DNA of 29,480 nucleotides from Pseudomonadota bacterium. GTDB lineage: Bacteria > Pseudomonadota > Gammaproteobacteria > Burkholderiales > Ferrovaceae. This document shows, piece by piece, positions 23,708 to 29,480 of this stretch. The notes beneath the pieces were generated by a model. It had not been told where the DNA came from. It searched no databases and saw only the letters and a list, made by a program, of their open reading frames with translations. Made by a program: the position numbers and the translations under genes. The stretch is taken from NCBI GenBank assembly GCA_021811005.1, contig JAJZPY010000005.1, positions 1 through 29,480 of the forward strand, in the 5' to 3' direction. Within the stretch, counting starts at the first letter, position 1; each line of letters starts with the position of its first letter.

Positions 23708-26683
23708 ATGAACCCTGAGCATCGACTCAGGGCGTTCCTCGAAGCGGCGCCCGACGCCTTCATCGTTCACGACCTCGACGGCCGCATCACCGACGTCAAC
23801 CGCAGGGCTTGCCAGCTTTCCGGTTATTCCCGCGAAGAACTGCTGTCCATGCACATCCTGGAGCTGGAACAGGACTTCAACCCGCAGTCGGCCCTCGACT
23901 TGTGGCTGAGGGCCCAGCCCGGCGAAGTTTTTTCCTTTCCCGGACGCCATCGCCGCAAGGACGGCAGCGTGTTCCCCGTGGAAGTGCATTTGAGCGTGAC
24001 CATCGAGGACGGCCAGCGCAACATGCTGGCCCTCATCCACGACGCGTCGCGCCGGCGCGAAATCGAAGACCAGCGCGAGCGCCAGCGGCGCCTGTACGAA
24101 GCCCTGAGCGAAATCAACCAGGCCATCGTGCGCATGGAAGACAGAAGCACCCTCTACCCCCTGGTGTGCCGCGTGGCGGTGGACTATGGCGGCATGAAGG
24201 TGGCCTGGATCGGCGAATGCGACGAGGCCACGGGTTACGTGAGCGCGAGTGCCGCCTACGGCAGCGGCATCGAATACCTCAAGCAAATCGTCGTCTCCAT
24301 CCACGACACCGTGCCCGAAGGGCGCGGCCCTTCGGGCATTGCCTGGCGCGAGCGGCGCAGCGTGGTGGTCAACCGTTTCCAGGAAAGCGAGCTGACCGCG
24401 CCCTGGCGTTCCTACGCCATCCGCTACGGCTGGGGGTCGGTGGGCTCCTTTCCCATCCTGCGGGCGCAGCAGCCCGTGGCCATGCTGGTGGTTTACCACG
24501 AACATCCGGAAGCGTTCGACGACACCCTGGTGCGCCTGCTGGATGAAATGGTGCGCGACATTTCCTTTGCCCTCGACAATTTCGACCGGGAAAAGGAACG
24601 CCGCCACACCCTGGCGCTGCTCGAGGAAAACGAAGCGCGCCTGCGCCTGACCCTGGAAGCCACGGGCATTGGCGTGTGGGACTGGGACCTGGGCAGCAAC
24701 ACCTGGCAGGCCACGTCCATTTATTTCCAGATGCTGGGTTATGCGCCCATGGAAGGCCCCCAGCCCTATGCGGCCTGGAAGTCGCGCGTGCACCCGGACG
24801 ACCTGCCCCAGGTGTCCGACACGCTCGACCGCGTGCGCGACCAGGGGCTGGACCGTTTCGACATCCAGTTCCGCGTCCGCGGCGCCGATGGCAGCTACCG
24901 TTGGGTACACAACTTCGGGCGGGCGGCAGGCCTGGGCGGGCTGGGGCGGCCCGCGCGCATGCTGGGCCTGCAGATCGACGTGACCCGGACCCGGGAAACG
25001 CTGGAAGCGCTGCGCCTGAGCGAGGAAAAATTCTTCAAGGTGTTTTCCAACCTGCCCAACCCGGTGTCCATCACGCGCCTTGAAGATGGCCTGTTCGTGG
25101 ACGTCAACGATGCCTGGGTGCGTTTCACGGGTCATGCGCGGGAAAAGGCCCTGGGGCGGACCTCCACCGAACTGGGCATCTGGATCAATCCGGAAGACCG
25201 CGAGCGCATCGTGGAAGAGCTCAGGCGCAGCGGGCGCGTGCTCAACTGCGAAGTCACGGTGTGGGCGCGCGAGCAGGAAGCCGACTGCCTGATTTCGGCG
25301 GAGACCATCCAGATCGCCGGCCTCCCGCACATCGTCATGGCCGTCCAGGACATCACGGAAAAACGGCGCTACGACGCGCTCATCTGGAAGCAGGCCAACT
25401 TCGACCTGCTGACGGAACTTCCCAACCGCTACATGTTTTATGACCGGCTCGACCAGGACATCCGGAAAGCACACCGGGACGCCGGCCTGCTGGGACTGCT
25501 GTTCATCGATCTCGACCGCTTCAAGGAAGTCAACGACAGCCTGGGCCACCATGTGGGGGACCAGCTGCTGGTGGAGATGGCGCAGCGCATTCGCGAGTGC
25601 GTGCGTGAAACGGACACGGTGGCACGCCTGGGCGGCGACGAGTTCACGGTGGCCCTGCCCGGCATCGGTGACGCCGGGTTTGCGGAAAAAGTCGCGCAGC
25701 ATATCCTGCGGCGGCTGTGCGAACCGTTCACCGTTGGGGAGTCCCAGGCCCAGGTGTTCATTTCCGCCAGCATCGGCATCACGTTCTATCCGCTCGATGC
25801 CCAGGACGTGGACCAGATGCTCCGCAATGCCGACCAGGCCATGTATGCCGCCAAGAAGGCGGGACGCAATCGCCTGAGCTTCTTCACGCCGGCCCTGCAG
25901 GACCTTGCCGAATACCGTCTCAAGACGCACAACGACCTGCGCCTGGCCCTGGAGCGCCAGCAGTTCGAAATCCACTTCCAGCCCATCGTGGCCATGGCTT
26001 CGGGCCAGGTGGTCAAGGCCGAAGCGCTGTTGCGCTGGAACCATCCGCAGCGCGGGCTGGTGGGCCCCGGCGAATTCGTGCCGCTGGCCGAAGAGACCGG
26101 GCTGATCGTGGAGATCGGGGACTGGGTGTTTCGCCAGGTGGCGCACCAGATGCACCTGTGGAAACACCACCAGACCCCGCTGCAGGTGAGCGTCAACATG
26201 TCGCCGCTGCAGTTTTACGGCGATGCCGTCACCGTGCAGGAGTGGCTGGATCACCTCCGCCAGCTGGGCCTGTCGGGCGAGCACCTGGCCATCGAAATCA
26301 CGGAAGGCCTGTTGCTGAGCGGCGACAGCGGGGTGGCGGAGAAACTGCAGATGTTCCGCGATGCCGACATCGAACTGGCCATCGACGATTTCGGCACCGG
26401 CTATTCCTCACTGTCCTATCTCAGCAAATACCCCATCAACTACCTGAAAATCGACCAGGTGTTCGTGCGCAACCTGGTCCAGGACGCCAACAGCCGGGCG
26501 CTGTGCGAAGTCATCATCCTCATGGCCCACAAGCTTGGGCTGCGGGTGGTGGCCGAAGGCATCGAAACAGCGGAACAGCGGGATTTCCTGAAGGCGGCCG
26601 GATGCGATTTCGGGCAGGGCTATTTTTATTCGAAGCCGCTGCCGGCCGAAGCTTTCGAGGCCTACCTCAATCGTACTGATTGA
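23708..26683 (+). CDS. PAS-GAF-PAS-PAS-GGDEF-EAL sensor, c-di-GMP turnover
   Basis: A 991-residue cytoplasmic protein. The order is: PAS (about 5-120, FLEAAPDAFIVHDLDGRITDVN), GAF (about 135-295), PAS_3 fold (about 310-430, GVWDWDLGSNTW), PAS (about 438-555), GGDEF (about 560-720) and EAL (about 735-985). RLGGDEF is intact with a RETD I-site. EALLRW, EITEG, DDFGTGYSSLSYL and AEGIET are intact; the usual KIDR reads KIDQ. Both enzyme activities look possible. ATG 23708 is preferred to an in-frame TTG at 23687; AAGG lies about ten bases upstream. It follows the desaturase gene by 42 bases and may be cotranscribed with it. Confidence 0.94.
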   Translation: MNPEHRLRAFLEAAPDAFIVHDLDGRITDVNRRACQLSGYSREELLSMHILELEQDFNPQSALDLWLRAQPGEVFSFPGRHRRKDGSVFPVEVHLSVTIEDGQRNMLALIHDASRRREIEDQRERQRRLYEALSEINQAIVRMEDRSTLYPLVCRVAVDYGGMKVAWIGECDEATGYVSASAAYGSGIEYLKQIVVSIHDTVPEGRGPSGIAWRERRSVVVNRFQESELTAPWRSYAIRYGWGSVGSFPILRAQQPVAMLVVYHEHPEAFDDTLVRLLDEMVRDISFALDNFDREKERRHTLALLEENEARLRLTLEATGIGVWDWDLGSNTWQATSIYFQMLGYAPMEGPQPYAAWKSRVHPDDLPQVSDTLDRVRDQGLDRFDIQFRVRGADGSYRWVHNFGRAAGLGGLGRPARMLGLQIDVTRTRETLEALRLSEEKFFKVFSNLPNPVSITRLEDGLFVDVNDAWVRFTGHAREKALGRTSTELGIWINPEDRERIVEELRRSGRVLNCEVTVWAREQEADCLISAETIQIAGLPHIVMAVQDITEKRRYDALIWKQANFDLLTELPNRYMFYDRLDQDIRKAHRDAGLLGLLFIDLDRFKEVNDSLGHHVGDQLLVEMAQRIRECVRETDTVARLGGDEFTVALPGIGDAGFAEKVAQHILRRLCEPFTVGESQAQVFISASIGITFYPLDAQDVDQMLRNADQAMYAAKKAGRNRLSFFTPALQDLAEYRLKTHNDLRLALERQQFEIHFQPIVAMASGQVVKAEALLRWNHPQRGLVGPGEFVPLAEETGLIVEIGDWVFRQVAHQMHLWKHHQTPLQVSVNMSPLQFYGDAVTVQEWLDHLRQLGLSGEHLAIEITEGLLLSGDSGVAEKLQMFRDADIELAIDDFGTGYSSLSYLSKYPINYLKIDQVFVRNLVQDANSRALCEVIILMAHKLGLRVVAEGIETAEQRDFLKAAGCDFGQGYFYSKPLPAEAFEAYLNRTD

Positions 26684-26752
26684 TAGAATTGTTGCGGGAA
26701 ATGGAGTATGTTGGATCAGACCCCCTGTCCTGTCACCCAAGGAGTTTCCCCC

Positions 26753-27277
26753 ATGTCCCCATCGCCCGAGGAATTGCTCAAGGCCCAGCAGGACCATTTC
26801 GAACGGCTGATGAGCCTGTCCAAGGTGCTTCTCGACAGCACGGAAAAGGTCTCCGAAGCGCAGGTGGCTTCCCTGCGTACCCAGATCGAAGCCCTGCATG
26901 CCCATGCGGCCCGCCTGGTGGAAGCCAGGACGCCGCAGGAATGGTATGAGCTGCAGGTGGCCTATCTGACGCCGGCGGGCGAAGAAGCCCGGGCGGGCGC
27001 CAGCAAAACCTACGCCATTTCCAGGGAAACGGCCCAGGAAGTTGCCGGCATCATCGAAAAGCAGGTGGATGCATTCAATCACAAGGTGAACGACGCGTTC
27101 ACCGAGTTCACGAAACAGTGGCCGCAAGGTCAGGAGCCGCTCAACGCGGCATTTCATTCCCTCATGGCGGCGGGCAGCAATGCCTACGTATCGGCTCACC
27201 GTGCTTTTGGCCAGGCGGTGGAAATGGCCGAAGCCAACGCACGCGCCCTGCAGGCCGCGCTGCAACGAAAAAACTAG
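26753..27277 (+). CDS. Phasin family protein
   Basis: A 174-residue, largely alpha-helical amphipathic protein. Features include SPEELLKAQQDHFERLMSL at the start, long helices with LLDSTEKVSEAQVASLRTQIE, the QEWYELQVAYLTPAGEEA segment, and a C-terminal EMAEANARALQAALQ. This is the phasin pattern of polyhydroxyalkanoate granule-coating proteins in betaproteobacteria. ATG 26753 is chosen since AAGGAG (26739-26744) lies eight bases upstream; an in-frame ATG at 26708 lacks such a site. The gene implies storage-granule formation, although no synthase gene lies in the window. It is 69 bases after the GGDEF-EAL gene and probably has its own promoter. Confidence 0.9.
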   Translation: MSPSPEELLKAQQDHFERLMSLSKVLLDSTEKVSEAQVASLRTQIEALHAHAARLVEARTPQEWYELQVAYLTPAGEEARAGASKTYAISRETAQEVAGIIEKQVDAFNHKVNDAFTEFTKQWPQGQEPLNAAFHSLMAAGSNAYVSAHRAFGQAVEMAEANARALQAALQRKN

Positions 27278-27284
27278 GGCGGGA

Positions 27285-27300
27285 GGCGCCTCAGGGCGCC
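27285..27300 (+). terminator. Possible terminator after the phasin gene
   Basis: GGCGCC repeats itself across a TCAG loop and is followed by GCTTTT. It sits 7 bases past the phasin stop and overlaps the end of the convergent rhodanese gene. The stem is short (6 base pairs) and the T run only four, so the call is weak. Confidence 0.35.
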
Positions 27301-27692
27301 GCTTTTCGGGGTTTGTCGGCGACCGGGCCACCGGCCGCTTTCCAGGCGCCAAAGCCGCCGGCCATGTGGGCCACGCGCGGCAGCCCCATGTCCATCAGCG
27401 TGCGCGCGGCCAGCACGCTGCGCCAGCCGGCGGCGCAGAACAGCACAAACTCCCGGGGTTCCCCGAACAGGGGCTTGAAGTAGGGCGATTCCGGGTCCAC
27501 CCAGAACTCCAGCAGCCCGCGTGGGGCGTGGAAAGCGCCCGGCAGCATGCCGTCGCGTTCCAGTTCGCGTACGTCGCGCACGTCCACCAGCTGGATGAGG
27601 GGGTCCTGTTGTCGTGCCAGCAGCTCTTCCACCGAGTAGGTGGGCACCAGGGCTTCTGCCTCGGCCACCAGGATCTTGTAACCGCGTTTCAT
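27291..27692 (-). CDS. Rhodanese-like sulfurtransferase
   Basis: A 133-residue single rhodanese domain without signal peptide. Visible features are LIQLVDVRDVRELERDGMLPGAFHAPRG (the CH2A/DVR region, split by normal family variation), a second conserved aspartate-rich turn, and the active-site loop CAAGWRS with catalytic cysteine near residue 87, then GFGAWKAAG near the end. Single-domain rhodaneses move sulfane sulfur to cyanide, thioredoxin or other acceptors. The start ATG 27692 has GGGAG seven bases upstream. It converges with the phasin gene with 13 bases between stops. No operon partner is evident. Confidence 0.93.
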   Translation of the reverse strand: MKRGYKILVAEAEALVPTYSVEELLARQQDPLIQLVDVRDVRELERDGMLPGAFHAPRGLLEFWVDPESPYFKPLFGEPREFVLFCAAGWRSVLAARTLMDMGLPRVAHMAGGFGAWKAAGGPVADKPRKAAP

Positions 27693-27751
27693 GGTCTGCT
27701 CCCGCTCAGGGTGTGGGATGAGGGGATTTTACGGCGGTTGGGGGGAATAAA

Positions 27752-27776
27752 AAAGGCGACGGTTAGCGTCGCCTTT
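27752..27776 (-). terminator. Intrinsic terminator of the Lys/Glu-rich small gene
   Basis: AAAGGCGACG and CGTCGCCTTT pair around a GTTAG loop. On the minus strand the stem is followed by a T-rich run (TTTTTTATT counting the overlap), about 35 bases after the stop of the small gene at 27812. It separates that gene from the rhodanese gene. Confidence 0.88.
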
Positions 27777-27811
27777 CGTCGTGTCAGCCAGGGTTTCCCG
27801 GCCAGGCCCGA

Positions 27812-28024
27812 TTACTTCTTTTCGTCTTTCTTTTCTTCTTTCTTTTCAGCTTTCTTTTCTTTCTTGGCTTTCTTTTCCTTCTTCACTTCTTTCTTTTCAA
27901 CCTTCTTCTCTTCTTTCTTGGCTTCCTTGGCGGCCGGAGCAGCAGGAGCGGCCGGAGCGTCAGCAGCGAAAGAGGTGGCGGTGAAGGCGGCCAGGATGGC
28001 GGCGAGCAGAGCGGAACGGATCAT
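27812..28024 (-). CDS. Small exported Lys/Glu/Ala-rich protein, unknown function
   Basis: A 70-residue protein. Residues 1-20 form a clear Sec signal peptide (MIRSALLAAILAAFTATSFA, cleavage probably before ADAPA). The mature 50 residues are an Ala-Pro linker (APAAPAAPAA) and then a low-complexity tail of Lys-Lys-Glu type repeats (KKEEKK, VEKKE, KKEKKAKKEKK) reaching the C-terminus, strongly charged and predicted to be one helix or disordered. The coding strand is very purine-rich in this tail. AAAGGA lies eight bases before ATG. A good promoter, a 5' stem-loop and a strong terminator frame it as a monocistronic, probably highly expressed gene. Similar Lys/Ala-rich small proteins occur in betaproteobacteria, with no known role. 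Confidence 0.85.
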   Translation of the reverse strand: MIRSALLAAILAAFTATSFAADAPAAPAAPAAKEAKKEEKKVEKKEVKKEKKAKKEKKAEKKEEKKDEKK

Positions 28025-28061
28025 GGTCTTTTCCTTTATAAGTAACGCACTATTGGGATAA

Positions 28062-28075
28062 ACCCCTCAAGGGGT
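28062..28075 (-). other. Stem-loop at the predicted 5' end of the small-gene transcript
   Basis: ACCCCTCAAGGGGT is a perfect palindrome that folds as ACCCC/GGGGT around a TTGA (minus-strand) loop. The promoter at 28081-28108 predicts transcription to start at about 28073-28076, so the RNA would begin with this hairpin. 5'-terminal stem-loops protect mRNA from 5'-end-dependent decay. The mRNA leader to the ATG is about 50 bases. Confidence 0.5.
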
Positions 28076-28080
28076 GCAGT

Positions 28081-28108
28081 ATCATAACAGTTTTGTAACC
28101 ACCATCAA
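28081..28108 (-). promoter_or_regulatory. Sigma-70 promoter of the Lys/Glu-rich small gene
   Basis: Read on the minus strand: TTGATG (-35, 28103-28108), 16-base spacer, TATGAT (-10, 28081-28086, 5 of 6). It lies 57 bases upstream of the ATG at 28024, in an AT-rich stretch between the HNH gene and the small gene. Confidence 0.6.
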
Positions 28109-28193
28109 CTGCAAGTCCATCAACGGCTGGGCGGGGGTTTGGTTGACATATTTCGTAACCCCGGGGGCGTCGGAGCGGGTCCGACCGGGGTGT

Positions 28194-28757
28194 TCAGCCG
28201 TGCAGGCGGCTGTTGCGGGGCACGCCGTGCATCAGGTATTCCATCTGGTCGGCCAGGATGCGACGGTTTTTGAGGATGAAATGCTCGTAGCGGTTGGGTG
28301 CGTAAGGCACGTACAGCAGGGACAGGCCGGCTTCTTCCGGCGTGCGGTTGGCCTTGCGGGTGTTGCAGCCGCGGCAGGCCGTCACCACGTTGGTCCACTG
28401 GTTTCTGCCGCCGCGCGAAACCGGGAGGATGTGGTCCCGGGACAGGTCGCGCACCGGAAAGCGTTGCCCGCAATAGGCGCACAGCTGCCGGTCGCGGTTG
28501 AACAGCAGGGGGTTTGAAAGCCCGGGGCTGTTGGACAGCAGGCGGGCCCCGTGGGCGCTGCCCTTGATGGCAATGATGGATTTGGTCTCGATGCGGGAGC
28601 GCAGGCCGTTTTTATCCCAGCCGCCATGAAAGGTGGCGACGGCCGACCCCAGCGACCAGGCCACCATGTGCTTGGCATGGTAGGTGATGGCCTCTTCGAT
28701 TTCGACCCAGGCCTGGGGCAGCCCGGACATGTCCACGGTCAAAATGAACGGATCCAT
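28194..28757 (-). CDS. HNH endonuclease family protein
   Basis: A 187-residue protein with a C-terminal-half HNH domain (about 90-145). It has zinc-binding CAYCG, the catalytic DHILPVSRGG block and NVVTACRGCN, followed by a KANRTPEEAG helix. The N-terminal 85 residues (VEIEEAITYHAKHMVAWSLG and similar) are a conserved leader seen in chromosomal HNH proteins of betaproteobacteria. No toxin, phage or restriction partner gene is adjacent, so this is not a mobile element. The precise substrate is unknown; a nuclease role is inferred from the fold. The start has AGGA close upstream (AGGAAAAAC before ATG). It is divergent from the rRNA operon. Confidence 0.92.
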   Translation of the reverse strand: MDPFILTVDMSGLPQAWVEIEEAITYHAKHMVAWSLGSAVATFHGGWDKNGLRSRIETKSIIAIKGSAHGARLLSNSPGLSNPLLFNRDRQLCAYCGQRFPVRDLSRDHILPVSRGGRNQWTNVVTACRGCNTRKANRTPEEAGLSLLYVPYAPNRYEHFILKNRRILADQMEYLMHGVPRNSRLHG

Positions 28758-28894
28758 GTTTTTCCTGTCGATTGAAGGCGTTATCGGCCTGGAAAGAAGC
28801 GGGGCCGGGCGCCTGGCAGTGGAGAAATTCTAGCCCAAGCCGCCCCTCCGGTGACGGGGGTGAAAAAATTTTTCAGGTTTTTGGGTCCAATCCA

Positions 28895-28922
28895 TTGACC
28901 GAAACGAAACAGGCTGTATAAT
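28895..28922 (+). promoter_or_regulatory. rRNA operon promoter
   Basis: TTGACC (-35, 28895-28900), 16-base spacer and a consensus TATAAT (-10, 28917-28922). An A/T run (AAAAAATTTTT, 28863-28873) sits where an UP element would be. Transcription should start near 28929, about 170 bases before mature 16S. The 28758-29101 interval holds no gene, only this promoter, boxA and the leader. Confidence 0.88.
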
Positions 28923-28968
28923 CGCTGTTTTTCGTCGTTCGACATCAGCTTCCTGGTGAAAAACGACC

Positions 28969-28980
28969 TGCTCTTTAACA
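28969..28980 (+). promoter_or_regulatory. rRNA leader boxA antitermination site
   Basis: TGCTCTTTAACA is an exact match to the bacterial rRNA boxA, where NusB/NusE assemble for antitermination. It lies in the leader between the promoter and 16S. A CCCC-GAAA-GGGG hairpin (29074-29085) follows before the mature rRNA, probably part of the processing region. Confidence 0.88.
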
Positions 28981-29101
28981 AGAAAACACCGATAGGTGTG
29001 GGTGCTGCGGGTGCAAGAAATACCAAGCAGTGCCCACGAGAAGTAAATTCCGTCTAGGAACACTTTGAGTGGACCCCGAAAGGGGAAGTAATGCAGAGAT
29101 T

Positions 29102-29480
<379 letters not shown>

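Noticed and set aside
22550..26284. 1244-residue open frame opposite the desaturase and GGDEF-EAL genes
   Set aside because: It spans two real plus-strand genes and has no recognisable domain; shadow of GC-rich coding.
28062..28075. ACCCCTCAAGGGGT as an intrinsic terminator
   Set aside because: It has no adequate T run for a terminator, and it lies just downstream of a good promoter, so a 5' leader hairpin fits better.
28143..28148. TTGACA as a plus-strand -35 box
   Set aside because: The bases 16 to 18 downstream are GC-rich with no -10, and no plus-strand gene follows until the rRNA promoter.
28194..28757. HNH gene as part of an intron, intein or phage
   Set aside because: No insertion-sequence ends, integrase, splice signals or phage genes are near. 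The protein is a stand-alone chromosomal type.

Overview
The window looks like one end of a draft contig from a high-GC betaproteobacterium. The partial 16S rRNA gene at the right end (from about 29102) has a betaproteobacterial V1-V2 signature. The protein set (GcvA-type LysR regulators, a phasin, an Slp lipoprotein, split NrdJa/NrdJb) fits that group. I cannot name a genus. The first 13 bases match the common 3' end of Illumina adapters and are not genomic. The right edge stops inside a 16S gene, a usual assembly break point.

Layout. 63-1324 (minus): LysR regulator plus a small membrane protein, translationally coupled. 1437-4470 (plus): pflB-pflA, pyruvate formate-lyase and its radical-SAM activase, divergent from the LysR gene. 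4584-8841 (plus): a compact four-gene exporter (FtsX/DevC-like permease, ATPase, HlyD-like adaptor, NodT-type outer-membrane lipoprotein). 8838-9734 (minus): EamA transporter, divergent from a GcvA-like LysR gene at 9832-10743. 10745-11302 (minus): Slp-family lipoprotein. 11360-17364 (minus): a c-di-GMP block with an MHYT-GGDEF-EAL protein and a FIST sensor gene overlapping a PAS-GAF-PAS-GGDEF-EAL gene. 17516-21491 (minus): split class II (B12-dependent) ribonucleotide reductase nrdJa-nrdJb. nrdJa carries a 377-residue LAGLIDADG intein placed directly before the catalytic cysteine, and has a candidate promoter with an NrdR box. 21614-22423 (minus): SDR oxidoreductase. 22553-27277 (plus): fatty acid desaturase, a third GGDEF-EAL protein and a phasin. 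27291-28757 (minus): rhodanese, a small exported Lys/Glu-rich protein, and an HNH nuclease. 28895-29480 (plus): rRNA promoter, boxA and 16S 5' part.

Together the genes suggest a facultative bacterium that can split pyruvate by a glycyl-radical route and make deoxynucleotides without oxygen. It appears to invest in c-di-GMP signalling, and the phasin points to polyhydroxyalkanoate storage. No insertion sequence, prophage, CRISPR array or tRNA was seen. The intein is the only clear mobile element. The most noteworthy observations are the intein at the NP/CGE active-site loop of NrdJ, the NrdR box that settles the nrdJ start, the small Lys/Glu-rich exported protein whose transcript probably begins with a stem-loop, and the FIST/GGDEF-EAL and desaturase/GGDEF-EAL neighbourhoods.
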